Assembly (NCBI GenBank): GCA_018066865.1
Contig: JAGPVT010000190.1
Location: 1 to 39,610 of the forward strand
Direction: 5' to 3'
From: Marinobacter sp.
Lineage (GTDB): Bacteria > Pseudomonadota > Gammaproteobacteria > Pseudomonadales > Oleiphilaceae
DNA length: 39,610 nucleotides
The notes below the pieces were generated by a model. That model did no database searches. It had not been told where the DNA came from and worked only from the letters and a program-made list of their open reading frames with translations. Positions 1-8,305 of the stretch are shown piece by piece. A program made the position numbers and the translations under genes. The stretch's first letter is position 1. The number at the start of each line of letters is the position of its first letter.

Positions 1-1323
1 GTGCTCATGCTCCATAAAGCTCCGGTTCGGGCCCATATCTCTGCGGAAATCCACAACCTCATAAATAGGCACGGGTTTACCGAAGCCCTTTACCGTGATC
101 TCGCCTTTGTCACGGCACATGATCCGGTCTTTGATCAGTGAGAAAGTCTCGTAGGAAACGAGGATTTCTCCCGGCTTGGCAAGGGATTCCAGCCGGCTGG
201 CGAGATTCACTTCTTTACCGATAATGGTGTAATCCATACGGTTTTCAGCGCCGAAATTACCCACGGTTGTATAGCCGGTGCTGATGCCCATGCGGATTTC
301 GAGCGGGGTTTTTATGCCTTGGCTGCGCCACTTCTGGCGCATGATTTTCATGTGTTTGCGCATATCGATGCTCATGGATACACAGGCAAACGCATCTTCC
401 CGCTGGCCACGGCTGGTGGGGTCACCAAAGAAAATCATGATGGAATCGCCCACAAATTTGTCGATGGTGCCGCCGTACTTCAGGGCGACTTCAGCCATTT
501 CGTTGAAGTAGTGATTGAGCAATTCGGTAAGTGCTTCCGGTTCCATTTCCTCTGAAAGCTCGGTAAAGCCTTTTATATCAGAGAAGAAAACAGCGAGTTT
601 TTTGCGTTGGGTTTCAAGGCGAACGTCTCTTTCCCCGGTGAAGATGGACTGCCATACCTGAGGTGACAGGTATTTGGAAAGCTTGTGGGAGAGCGCAATG
701 GATTGTTCGCGCTGGTTCTGTATCTGTGTTTTTGCCAGCATGAGCGCGCGGGCCTGCTGGTGCGAATAAAACGCGGTAACACAGATATAAAGACCCGTAG
801 CCAAAATGGACAAGATGCTGGTAAACAAGGGTGACTGGAATGAGTCCGCAGGGCCCAGTACGGCGAAGAAAGCCAGAATAGTGGCTGTCATAAAGGCACC
901 GCCAATCAGCCACTGGCGTATGCCGCCAATGATCAGGCTGCTGAACATCAACATTAATGCTATTGAAATCGACGGGACGGCAACCAGGCCAATGCAGCCT
1001 ATCAGGCCACCACCAATAACGCAGTCTGCTGTGAGCATTTTCTGACGAATGCGAGGGGAGTTTCGCAGAAACGTACGTCGGGTAAGCAAGTGTGCAATGT
1101 GTAGCCAGATTAGAGCGCCGCCAATCAACCAAAGATTCCAGTCCTGGAATGCGCCCTGCAAAACACCCGCAACGATAATGACGGCAGCCGACGTGTAAGC
1201 AAGCAGGCGCCCGTTGTAGTCGGGCATTGGAGGAATGGCCACTGGACTGTTAAGGGCATCGGAAGCGAGAGACTTTCCTGCGCTGGTGCTGGCATTGCGT
1301 AGATCTGCCGGAGCACTCATCAT
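1..1323 (-). CDS. Membrane-anchored class III adenylate cyclase (3' end outside window)
   Basis: Makes cAMP from ATP at the inner membrane. Reading leftward from ATG at 1320 (or the adjacent in-frame ATG at 1323), the frame stays open to base 1, so the C-terminus lies outside the window. Residues about 35-190 hold several hydrophobic helices, resembling a MASE-type membrane sensor. The catalytic domain starts near residue 241. The two metal-binding Asp are D248 (FFSDIKGFT) and D292 (KFVGDSIM). K288 and D363 (MDYT) form the Lys/Asp pair that selects adenine, and N372 and R376 (NLASRL) are the transition-state residues. All key residues are present, so it should be an active adenylate rather than guanylate cyclase (numbered from 1320). 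No clear ribosome site is visible, so the exact start is uncertain. It is divergent from the nitroreductase gene. Confidence 0.9.
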   Translation of the reverse strand, partial: MMSAPADLRNASTSAGKSLASDALNSPVAIPPMPDYNGRLLAYTSAAVIIVAGVLQGAFQDWNLWLIGGALIWLHIAHLLTRRTFLRNSPRIRQKMLTADCVIGGGLIGCIGLVAVPSISIALMLMFSSLIIGGIRQWLIGGAFMTATILAFFAVLGPADSFQSPLFTSILSILATGLYICVTAFYSHQQARALMLAKTQIQNQREQSIALSHKLSKYLSPQVWQSIFTGERDVRLETQRKKLAVFFSDIKGFTELSEEMEPEALTELLNHYFNEMAEVALKYGGTIDKFVGDSIMIFFGDPTSRGQREDAFACVSMSIDMRKHMKIMRQKWRSQGIKTPLEIRMGISTGYTTVGNFGAENRMDYTIIGKEVNLASRLESLAKPGEILVSYETFSLIKDRIMCRDKGEITVKGFGKPVPIYEVVDFRRDMGPNRSFMEHEH

Positions 1324-1487
1324 GTACGCTGATCACTCATGGCGCTGGAACCGTATAGTTTTAATTATTTTTTGCAGAGCAGGTTTAATAGTACGACTAA
1401 AGGTTAACAGCATTACGTAGAACCCACAATTCACTGGTCTTGTTTGAGTAAAACTTGACCGGATTTTAGCAGGCGGAAATTATCGAT

Positions 1488-2051
1488 ATGAATTCAGTCA
1501 CTGACTTTTTGCTCAACAGGGCATCTGAGCCACGGCTGGAAGCCCCGGCTCCCGATGCTTCAACACTTGATCGGGCCTTCGCCTGTGCCTCTCGCGCACC
1601 GGACCATGCTTTGCTGCGCCCATGGCGCTATCTGGTGATCGAAGGTGATGGCCTGAACGCCCTGGGTGAGCTGCTTGCCGCTGGTTACTCTGACATGAGG
1701 GGTAAGACCGATGAGAAGAAGCTGGAGGTAATACGCAATAAAGCACAGCGTGCTCCGATGATTATTGTTGGAATTGCGTCACCCAAAAAACATCAAAAGG
1801 TACCCGAAGTTGAACAGATACTCTCAGCCGGTGCGGGTATGAGCTTTCTCGGGTTGGCATTGCAGGATGCGGGCTTTGGGGTTATGTGGCGCACAGGCGA
1901 GCTGGTCTACAATCCGGTGGTTTTGAAAGGGCTTGGCCTTGAAGAGGGGGAGTCTGTAATCGGTTTTCTCTACACCGGTACCGTATCGTGCACCAAACCC
2001 GCAGTTCCCAGGCCGGAACCGGCTGAGTTTGTCGCCCGCTGGCCATCGTAA
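1488..2051 (+). CDS. Nitroreductase-family FMN oxidoreductase (YdjA-like)
   Basis: A 187-residue single-domain nitroreductase-fold protein, close in length to E. coli YdjA (about 183). Members bind FMN and transfer hydride from NAD(P)H to nitro-compounds or quinones; the natural substrate is usually unknown. Visible family features are the N-terminal Arg/Ser patch (ASRAPDHALLRPWRY, residues about 34-48), a central helix with SAGAGMSFLGLALQDAGFG near residues 111-129, and a C-terminal GLEEGESVIGFLYTG segment. The start follows an AGGCGG ribosome site at about 1471-1476. It stands alone, with a divergent cyclase gene on the left and a hairpin on its right. No substrate can be assigned from context. 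Confidence 0.88.
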   Translation: MNSVTDFLLNRASEPRLEAPAPDASTLDRAFACASRAPDHALLRPWRYLVIEGDGLNALGELLAAGYSDMRGKTDEKKLEVIRNKAQRAPMIIVGIASPKKHQKVPEVEQILSAGAGMSFLGLALQDAGFGVMWRTGELVYNPVVLKGLGLEEGESVIGFLYTGTVSCTKPAVPRPEPAEFVARWPS

Positions 2052-2056
2052 TGAAC

Positions 2057-2094
2057 AAGCTGTTTCCCCGTTGCTTCAATGGGGGAAACAGCTT
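2057..2094 (+). terminator. Hairpin terminator after the nitroreductase gene
   Basis: A perfect 13-bp inverted repeat, AAGCTGTTTCCCC (2057-2069) and GGGGAAACAGCTT (2082-2094), encloses a 12-nt loop six bases after the stop codon. Only a short T run (2099-2102) follows, so it may be a weak intrinsic terminator or an RNA-stabilising hairpin. It separates the nitroreductase from the flagellar promoter. Confidence 0.6.
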
Positions 2095-2195
2095 GCCGCT
2101 TTTATCCGGATTTGCCGCTCCTTCCCCTGCATTCTTATCCCGCATCCCTACAGTAACCTGCTTAAAACGCCCGATTTCACAGGGCTCCCAAAATC

Positions 2196-2210
2196 TGGCA
2201 TCAGCATTGC
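2196..2210 (+). promoter_or_regulatory. Sigma-54 (RpoN) promoter of the flgB operon
   Basis: TGGCATCAGCATTGC fits the -24/-12 consensus TGGCAYR-N4-TTGC with the required GG-N10-GC spacing (GG at 2197-2198, GC at 2209-2210). Transcription would start near 2222, leaving a leader of about 55 nt before flgB. In Pseudomonas the flgBCDE unit is RpoN-dependent and activated through FleQ/FleR, so motif and position agree. Confidence 0.85.
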
Positions 2211-2277
2211 TTTAGTTCTGCCATAGAATCAAACCGGCAAAGCCTTAAGCCGCCGGTGACAGGATTTCGGAGGTTGT

Positions 2278-2676
2278 ATGGCGATCACTTTTGATAAAGC
2301 TCTTGGCATTCATCAGCACGCCCTGGAAGCCAGGGTAAAGCGAGCTGAAGTTCTGGCGAACAATCTGGCCAATGCCGATACACCGGGCTTCAAGGCCAGG
2401 GACATGGATTTTCAGGCCATGATGCAGAAAGCCCAGGACAGCATGAGTGGCTTCGGCATGGAGAAAACCCACTCAGGCCACATGGACACCTCCGCAGGTG
2501 CCGGCGATTCGGATTTGCTGTATCGGGTGCCGAACCAGCCTTCACTCGATGGCAATACGGTTGATTCACAAGCCGAACAGACCCGGTTCATGCGCAATGC
2601 GATGGATTATCAGGCGAGCTTCCAGTTTCTTAACAGCAAATTTGCCGGCCTGACCAAAGCCCTGAAAGGCGAGTAA
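2278..2676 (+). CDS. flgB: Flagellar basal-body rod protein FlgB
   Basis: Proximal rod subunit of the flagellar drive shaft, exported by the flagellar type III system and assembled in the periplasm. It has 132 residues, normal for FlgB (E. coli about 138). The N-terminal rod-family motif is NNLANADTPGFKARD (about residues 28-42), and the C-terminal amphipathic helix (NAMDYQASFQFLNSKFAGL) packs against it. The central loop is Gly/Ser-rich and variable, as usual. ATG is preceded by CGGAGG (2268-2273). It is the first gene behind the sigma-54 promoter and the start of an unbroken flg run. Confidence 0.96.
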   Translation: MAITFDKALGIHQHALEARVKRAEVLANNLANADTPGFKARDMDFQAMMQKAQDSMSGFGMEKTHSGHMDTSAGAGDSDLLYRVPNQPSLDGNTVDSQAEQTRFMRNAMDYQASFQFLNSKFAGLTKALKGE

Positions 2677-2710
2677 TCCTCGGCTCCACGAATAGTGTAG
2701 GAGAATCACC

Positions 2711-3160
2711 ATGTCACTGGGCAACATTTTTGATATCGCCGGTTCCGGCATGACCGCGCAGTCGCTGAGGCTGAATACGACCGCTTCAAACATTGCTAAC
2801 GCAGAGACGGCGAGTTCCAGTACTGACACGACCTATCGTGCACGGAAGCCGGTTTTTTCAGCGATTCAGCAATCGATGCTGAACCCCGGTCAGCAAGCTT
2901 TTGGTGTTCAGGGCTCAGAGGGTGCAGGCGCCGGTGTTCGTGTTGAGGGCATTGTTGAAAGCGAAGCAGAGTTGCAGATGCGCTACGAACCCAATCATCC
3001 TGCGGCCAATGAAGACGGCTACGTGTTCTACCCAAATGTGAATGTGGTGGAAGAGATGGCAGACATGATGTCTTCCTCAAGAAGCTTTCAGATGAACGTG
3101 GACATTATGAACACGGCCAAATCCATGATGCAGCGCATCCTGACTCTTGGTCAGCAGTAA
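2711..3160 (+). CDS. flgC: Flagellar basal-body rod protein FlgC
   Basis: Proximal rod subunit, 149 residues (family about 134-148). The N-terminus SLGNIFDIAGSGMTAQSLRL followed by TTASNIANAETAS is the classic rod/hook helix. The C-terminus contains the conserved YPNVNVVEEMADMMSSSRSF and a final helix with NTAKSMMQRILTLGQ. A strong AGGAG ribosome site lies at 2700-2704. It sits 34 bp after flgB and is clearly co-transcribed. Confidence 0.96.
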   Translation: MSLGNIFDIAGSGMTAQSLRLNTTASNIANAETASSSTDTTYRARKPVFSAIQQSMLNPGQQAFGVQGSEGAGAGVRVEGIVESEAELQMRYEPNHPAANEDGYVFYPNVNVVEEMADMMSSSRSFQMNVDIMNTAKSMMQRILTLGQQ

Positions 3161-3178
3161 CGGGGCGAGGACCGAATC

Positions 3179-3856
3179 ATGAGTGCAATTAACGCAACAG
3201 AAGCCTCTGACGTACTGGGTAGTTACAGAACCCAGCAACAGGATAGCGCCAACGGTAAAGGCGAACTCGGCAAGAACGAGTTCATGGAGCTGATGCTGGC
3301 GCAGCTGAAAAATCAGAACCCGCTGGAGCCCCAGGACAACGGCGAATTTATCTCGCAGCTTGCACAGTTCAGTTCGCTGGAGGAAATGCAAAAGCTGTCG
3401 GGCACCGTTGATGATGTGGTCGGGCAGTTCCGTTCTACGCAGGCGCTGCAGGCCTCGGCAATGGTTGGCAAGACGGTTCTTGCGCCTTCTGAGGTCGGCA
3501 TTCTCGGCGCTGAAGGTGAAATTTCCGGCAATATTCAGGTACCGGCATCCACCGGTGGCGTGCGCTTGTCCGTCCAGAGCCCGAGCGGTGAATTGGTGCG
3601 CCAGATTGATCTTGGCAGCAGTGCTGCGGGTGTTAAGGCGTTCAGCTGGGATGGCAGGGATGGCAATGGCAATAGCTTGCCGCCGGGGCCTTACCGAATT
3701 GTGGCGGAAGCGTCTTATCCGCAGGGTAGCGAGCAGCTTCCGACCCTTGTCAGTGCCAATGTAGACAGCGTCTCACTAGGGCAGAACGGCTCCGTTACCT
3801 TGAACCTGGCAGGCATGGGCTCCATTGCGCTGTCAGATGTTAAACAAATCAATTGA
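3179..3856 (+). CDS. flgD: Flagellar hook-capping scaffold protein FlgD
   Basis: Scaffold that caps the growing hook so that FlgE subunits can fold; it is discarded when the hook is complete. It has 225 residues (E. coli about 231). The N-terminal hook-cap motif is visible as LGKNEFMELMLAQLKNQNP (about residues 29-47), followed by LAQFSSLEEMQKL. The C-terminal half carries the FLN-Ig/tudor-like region, with the AFSWDGRDGNGNSLPPGPYR signature near residues 157-176. It lies 18 bp after flgC and 26 bp before flgE. Confidence 0.95.
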   Translation: MSAINATEASDVLGSYRTQQQDSANGKGELGKNEFMELMLAQLKNQNPLEPQDNGEFISQLAQFSSLEEMQKLSGTVDDVVGQFRSTQALQASAMVGKTVLAPSEVGILGAEGEISGNIQVPASTGGVRLSVQSPSGELVRQIDLGSSAAGVKAFSWDGRDGNGNSLPPGPYRIVAEASYPQGSEQLPTLVSANVDSVSLGQNGSVTLNLAGMGSIALSDVKQIN

Positions 3857-3882
3857 TACCGGTGTCAGACCAGGGGTGAATT

Positions 3883-5817
3883 ATGGCTTTTAATACAGGG
3901 CTCAGCGGCCTGCGGGCTGCAGCGGTAGATCTGGACGTAACCGGCAATAACATTGCCAACGCCAGTACCGTTGGTTTTAAAGGCAGCCGCGTGCAGTTCG
4001 GCGATTTATACGCCAGCGGCTTTTTGAGTGGCGGTTCCAATCCGATTGGTGACGGGGTAAGCGTTCAGGGCGTCAAACAGTCATTCAGTCAGGGCAACAT
4101 CAGCTTTACGGATAGCGGTCTCGACATGGCCATCAGTGGCGATGGGTTTTTTATCCTGAACAACGGCGGCGAAACCCGTTATTCGAGGGCCGGGCAGTTC
4201 ACCATCGATAAAGATGGTTTCGTGGTGAACAATCAGTCCATGAAGGTTCAGGGTTACACTGCCGATGGTGACGGTAACCTCTCCGGGATCCGCGGTGATC
4301 TGGAAGTTGCAACCGATAACCTGGCGCCGCGTCGTACCACCAATCTGCGCTCTGATCTGAACCTGGACTCCCGTCAGTCTGTGCTTGAATCCCGGGTGCG
4401 GGATGTAGGGCCACTGGCCTTTGGTGATGTCAGCGGCGAGCAATTCGAAATCGCGTATTCTGACGGCACGCCCAACTACTCTGTGAATCTGGGCCCGGCA
4501 ACGACAGCCCGTGAAGCTGCAGACATCATCACTACGGCGCCTGGCCTGAGTGCTTCAGCAACCACAACCGCGCCGATTGTCGATACCAATGTGCCAGCGG
4601 CGCCGCCGCTGACAGATGCTTATGTTTCGGCGGCACAGGCCGCGGGTACCTTTTCATTCTCTCTTAGTGTCAATAATGCACCGCTCCAGCTGGACACCAG
4701 CAGCGCGACCTCGCTACTGGGGCTGAGAGACGCCATCAACAGCTCCAGTGATACCGCCATTTCGGCGTCGATTGTGGACGACGGCAGTGGTAATGATGTG
4801 CTGCGGGTGATTCACAACCAGGGTGATGATATCCAGTTCAGTTACGGTAACGGTGTGCCAGCTGAATCGGTAAGCCCCCCCGTGTCGGTATCAGGCGACA
4901 TTAACGTGACCGGTGACCGGACGATTGTCGGGCTCACCGCTGTGGGTGGCTCAGGTACCGATTTTGTGGACGCATACGCGCAATCTCCCATCCGCATAAC
5001 AAACGAGTTCAACCCGCAGGATCAGCGTACTTATAATCACGCCACATCCACGTCGATTTTCGATAGCCTGGGTAACTCCCATGAGTTGACACAGTTTTTC
5101 GTAAAAGAGCCATCACCCGGAAACGGTGTGGGGGTGAGCGAGTGGTCTGTGTATCTGCAGATCGACGGCGAGATGGTAGCGGGTACCGACACCACTCCGT
5201 TTACCGCAAGGTTTGATCAGGACGGAACCCTGCAATCCATCGACGGCAACCCCAGCGGCGAAATTCTGGTGACCGACTGGGTACCGAAGGATGATAACGG
5301 CCAGCCTAACGGAGCTGACGGCCCTCCGGCACAGGGCGCCACGGTGGTTACTCCCATTCCGGAGCCACCGACCACATCAGCCTTTGTGCTGAGCCTCGGA
5401 GAGACTACTCAGTATGGCGCAGCGTTTGGTGTTGATGATCAACGCCAGAATGGCTACACCACCGGTCGCTTGTCCGGCCTTGATGTTTCGGGCGAGGGGA
5501 TACTGTTTGCCCGCTATACGAACGGTCAGTCCAAAGCCTTGGGGCAAGTTGCGCTGGCTGCGTTTAACAACACAAACGGATTGTCGCCGGTAGGGGATAC
5601 CAGCTGGGTTGAAACCTTTGAATCCGGACAGCCCATTATTGGCCAGCCGGATACCGGAACACTGGGTGGCATCACGGCAAGCTCAGTGGAGGAGTCCAAC
5701 GTGGATCTTTCCGCTGAACTGGTTAACCTGATCATTGCCCAGCGCAACTATCAGGCGAACGCGAAAACAATTGAAACCGCCGATGCGGTCACACAGACCA
5801 TCATCAACCTCCGCTAA
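3883..5817 (+). CDS. flgE: Flagellar hook protein FlgE, unusually long
   Basis: Structural subunit of the universal-joint hook. The conserved ends are intact: N-terminal AFNTGLSGLRAAAVDLDVTG with NNIANASTVGFKGSR, a D1-type segment ISGDGFFIL near residue 88, and C-terminal VDLSAELVNLIIAQRNYQAN. At 644 residues it is far longer than E. coli FlgE (about 402) or P. aeruginosa FlgE (about 462). The extra length lies in the surface-exposed middle (roughly residues 150-500), rich in Ala, Thr, Ser, Asp and Val. This may be extra outer domains of a thicker hook, as known for other long FlgE variants. It is the last gene before the second flagellar promoter. Confidence 0.95.
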   Translation: MAFNTGLSGLRAAAVDLDVTGNNIANASTVGFKGSRVQFGDLYASGFLSGGSNPIGDGVSVQGVKQSFSQGNISFTDSGLDMAISGDGFFILNNGGETRYSRAGQFTIDKDGFVVNNQSMKVQGYTADGDGNLSGIRGDLEVATDNLAPRRTTNLRSDLNLDSRQSVLESRVRDVGPLAFGDVSGEQFEIAYSDGTPNYSVNLGPATTAREAADIITTAPGLSASATTTAPIVDTNVPAAPPLTDAYVSAAQAAGTFSFSLSVNNAPLQLDTSSATSLLGLRDAINSSSDTAISASIVDDGSGNDVLRVIHNQGDDIQFSYGNGVPAESVSPPVSVSGDINVTGDRTIVGLTAVGGSGTDFVDAYAQSPIRITNEFNPQDQRTYNHATSTSIFDSLGNSHELTQFFVKEPSPGNGVGVSEWSVYLQIDGEMVAGTDTTPFTARFDQDGTLQSIDGNPSGEILVTDWVPKDDNGQPNGADGPPAQGATVVTPIPEPPTTSAFVLSLGETTQYGAAFGVDDQRQNGYTTGRLSGLDVSGEGILFARYTNGQSKALGQVALAAFNNTNGLSPVGDTSWVETFESGQPIIGQPDTGTLGGITASSVEESNVDLSAELVNLIIAQRNYQANAKTIETADAVTQTIINLR

Positions 5818-5836
5818 ACCGGCTTTGATCTGAATA

Positions 5837-5851
5837 TGGCATGACTCCTGC
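5837..5851 (+). promoter_or_regulatory. Probable sigma-54 promoter of the flgF operon
   Basis: TGGCATGACTCCTGC keeps the GG-N10-GC core (5838-5839 and 5850-5851) and differs from consensus only by CTGC for TTGC. It lies in the flgE-flgF gap, about 55 bp before flgF, where P. aeruginosa also has an RpoN-dependent flgFGHIJKL promoter. Its -12 half overlaps the left arm of an inverted repeat that reaches the flgF ribosome site. Confidence 0.65.
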
Positions 5852-5899
5852 AAGAATGTCTGAAAGAGCACTGGAAACAGTCAAAATTCCGGCAGGAGT
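5844..5899 (+). repeat. 8-bp inverted repeat spanning the flgF promoter and ribosome site
   Basis: ACTCCTGC at 5844-5851 is the exact reverse complement of GCAGGAGT at 5892-5899, which contains the flgF Shine-Dalgarno AGGAG. In an RNA reading through from flgE the two arms could pair and hide the ribosome site. An RNA started at the local promoter (near 5862) would lack the left arm. Confidence 0.4.
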
Positions 5900-5905
5900 T
5901 TTCCC

Positions 5906-6658
5906 ATGGACAAAGCACTTTACATTGGTATGTCTGGCGCCACGCAGAATATGCTGTCCCAGCGCGCCCATGCCAATAACCTGGCTAACGTAAGCACCAC
6001 AGGCTTCAAGAAAGACTTTGCCCAGGCCCGAAGCATGCCTGTATTCGGGGAACACCATCCTACCCGTGCCTATGCCATGGCTGAGCGCCCTGGTACCGAC
6101 CTCTCGGCCGGATCGCTGATGCAAACCGGTCGCAAAATGGACGTCGCCATAGAAGGCGAGGGTTGGCTGGCCATTCAGAACAACCTCGGTGAGGAAGTTT
6201 TTACCCGCTCCGGCAGCCTCCAGATTGATGTTAATGGTCTGGTGCGTCTTGCCACAGGTGAGATGGTGCTGGGCAACGGTGGCCCGGTTGCGCTTCCCCC
6301 CTTTGATAATGTTCAGGTCGGTGCAGACGGCACTGTCTCTATCGTCCCCGTAGGCGGTCCCCCGGATCAGTTGGTAGAGGTAGATCGGCTGAAGCTGGTC
6401 AATCCGCCGCAAGAGGCGCTTGAGAAAGGTCTGGACGGGTTTATTCACCGCAAAGCTGGTCAGGAAATTGGTGGTGAAGAGCCCGCTGATGCTGCCTTGC
6501 GCGTGGCCTCCGGTTTCCTTGAAAGCTCCAATGTAAATGCCGTGGAAGAAATGATCTCCAACCTTCAGTTGTCCCGCCAGTACGAGATGCAGGTGAAGGT
6601 AATGCGCACCGCAAACGAGAATTCCGAAGCAGCGGCACGACTGTTGCAGAACCTCTGA
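5906..6658 (+). CDS. flgF: Flagellar basal-body rod protein FlgF
   Basis: Proximal rod subunit, 250 residues (E. coli about 251). The N-terminal motif is MDKALYIGMSGATQNMLSQR then NNLANVSTTGFKKDFAQAR. The D1-like region has MDVAIEGEGWLAIQN near residue 78, and the C-terminus has ESSNVNAVEEMISNLQLSRQ. AGGAG at 5894-5898 is 7 nt from the ATG. It is the first gene of the second flagellar transcription unit. Confidence 0.96.
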   Translation: MDKALYIGMSGATQNMLSQRAHANNLANVSTTGFKKDFAQARSMPVFGEHHPTRAYAMAERPGTDLSAGSLMQTGRKMDVAIEGEGWLAIQNNLGEEVFTRSGSLQIDVNGLVRLATGEMVLGNGGPVALPPFDNVQVGADGTVSIVPVGGPPDQLVEVDRLKLVNPPQEALEKGLDGFIHRKAGQEIGGEEPADAALRVASGFLESSNVNAVEEMISNLQLSRQYEMQVKVMRTANENSEAAARLLQNL

Positions 6659-6724
6659 TAACTGTTGAAAACAAGGCCGGTCTGGCCAGAAGCGGCAAAC
6701 TTTAGCCGTAGGCCAGGCACCGGC

Positions 6725-6730
6725 AAGGAG
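6725..6730 (+). promoter_or_regulatory. Ribosome binding site that decides the flgG start
   Basis: AAGGAG lies only 2 nt before ATG 6733 but 8 nt before ATG 6739. The optimal spacing, and the match of the resulting N-terminus (M-H-P-A-L-W-V-S-K-T-G) to Pseudomonas FlgG, favour 6739. Confidence 0.7.
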
Positions 6731-6738
6731 TAATGATT

Positions 6739-7527
6739 ATGCATCCGGCTCTTTGGGTTAGTAAGACGGGGCTCAGCGCCCAGGACACCAACATGTCCAC
6801 CATCTCCAACAATCTGGCCAACGTAAATACCACGGGCTTCAAGCGAGACCGGGCGGTATTTCAGGATCTGCTGTACCAGATCAACCGGCAACCTGGTGGT
6901 TTGAACACACAGAACTCTGAGCTGCCCTCGGGTTTGCAGCTGGGCACCGGTGTGCGAGTGGTCGGCACCGCAAAGCAATTCAGCCAGGGCAACCTTCAGG
7001 TGACCGAGCAGCCTCTCGATCTGGCCGTTAATGGCCGTGGTTTTCTGCAGATCCAGCTTCCGGATGGCCAGACAGCCTATACGCGGGATGGTCAGTTCCA
7101 GCTCAATGCCGACGGCGATGTGGTTACACCGGATGGCTCCGCACTTCAGCCCAACATCAACGTGCCTGAGAACGCCACAAACGTAACGATCGGCAAAGAC
7201 GGAACGGTATCGGCGATAACCGATGACCAGGCGGCGCCGGTTAACCTGGGCCAGATTACGCTGGTGGATTTCATCAACCCGCAGGGGCTGCAGGCCATTG
7301 GCAACAACCTCTTCAAGGAAACCAACGCCAGTGGTGATCCGACTGAAGGTGAGCCGGGGCTGGCCGGGCTGGGTTCGCTGGAGCAGGGCATGGTTGAGTC
7401 ATCCAACGTGCAAGTTGTTGAAGAGCTGGTGAACATGATTACGACCCAGCGTGCTTACGAGATGAACTCCAAAGTGGTCTCCACAACGGATCAGATGCTC
7501 CAGTTTATTACCAACAACATTGGCTAA
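6739..7527 (+). CDS. flgG: Flagellar distal rod protein FlgG
   Basis: Distal rod subunit that runs through the LP ring bushing and joins the hook. From ATG 6739 it has 262 residues (P. aeruginosa and E. coli about 260). Motifs are HPALWVSKTGLSAQDTNMS, then NNLANVNTTGFKRDRAVFQD, the FlgG-specific segment LPSGLQLGTGVRVVGT, and the C-terminal ELVNMITTQRAYEMNSKVVS. An ATG at 6733 is also in frame but too close to the ribosome site. It sits 80 bp after flgF. Confidence 0.96.
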   Translation: MHPALWVSKTGLSAQDTNMSTISNNLANVNTTGFKRDRAVFQDLLYQINRQPGGLNTQNSELPSGLQLGTGVRVVGTAKQFSQGNLQVTEQPLDLAVNGRGFLQIQLPDGQTAYTRDGQFQLNADGDVVTPDGSALQPNINVPENATNVTIGKDGTVSAITDDQAAPVNLGQITLVDFINPQGLQAIGNNLFKETNASGDPTEGEPGLAGLGSLEQGMVESSNVQVVEELVNMITTQRAYEMNSKVVSTTDQMLQFITNNIG

Positions 7528-7603
7528 TGATTGGAAAGATACAGATTTTCGGTGCCTGGATTATGAAATGAAGGGCGCGAGACAAGCAGTGAGGGGTGAG
7601 CTC

Positions 7604-8305
7604 ATGAAACCGACTACATCAACCTGGTTAATCAGGCCGGCAGGAACTTTTCTGTTGGTCTGGCTGTTGATCGTGTTGCAGGGATGTACGGCCATGAGCC
7701 GGCCAAGAGCCGAGCCGAACGACCCCGCGTACGCCCCCGTGCGTGCTCAGGCAATGATGCAGCGTGATCCGGAATCCGGGGCTATCTATCAGAGCTCACG
7801 GAACTACAACTTTTACGGTGACACAGTGGCTTTGAACGTGGGTGACGTACTCACCGTCACGCTCAAGGAATCCACACGCGCCAGCAAGAATGCAGAAACC
7901 AAGATCAGCAAGGACAGTGATATCTCACTGCCGGAGCCCAACATTCTGGGCAAGAATGATTTCGGTATAGCAACGTCTATCAAGAATGAAAGAGACTTTG
8001 AAGGCAAAGCAGAGGCAGATCAGAGCAATAGCCTGGCGGGCAGCATTACCGTCACGGTTACAGAAGTGCTGCCAAACGGTGTGCTGAGAGTTCGTGGCGA
8101 GAAGTGGATCTCGTTAACCAACGGCGATGAGTATGTACGGCTGACCGGTTTGGTGCGGCCACAGGATATTGACCCAGGCAACATGGTGGCTTCCAGCCGC
8201 ATTGCGGACGCCCGCATTGCCTACGGTGGCACAGGTGATTTCGACCAGGCAAACCAGATGGGCTGGCTGGCCCGGTTCTTCAGCAGCGAGTGGTGGCCCT
8301 TATGA
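7604..8305 (+). CDS. flgH: Flagellar L-ring lipoprotein FlgH
   Basis: Outer-membrane L-ring subunit of the rod bushing. From ATG 7604 it has 233 residues, the normal size (E. coli 232). A lipoprotein signal ends in the lipobox LQGC with the modified Cys at residue 28. The FlgH core follows: [50 protein letters not shown] and [20 protein letters not shown]. The frame extends up to 7520, but GAGGGGTGAG at 7591-7600 directly supports 7604, and this start places the signal peptide at the N-terminus. Its stop overlaps the flgI start (ATGA at 8302). Confidence 0.95.
   Translation: MKPTTSTWLIRPAGTFLLVWLLIVLQGCTAMSRPRAEPNDPAYAPVRAQAMMQRDPESGAIYQSSRNYNFYGDTVALNVGDVLTVTLKESTRASKNAETKISKDSDISLPEPNILGKNDFGIATSIKNERDFEGKAEADQSNSLAGSITVTVTEVLPNGVLRVRGEKWISLTNGDEYVRLTGLVRPQDIDPGNMVASSRIADARIAYGGTGDFDQANQMGWLARFFSSEWWPL

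Noticed and set aside
7520..7603. Longer flgH starting at 7520
   Set aside because: It would put 28 hydrophilic residues before the lipoprotein signal peptide; the strong ribosome site at 7591-7600 supports 7604.
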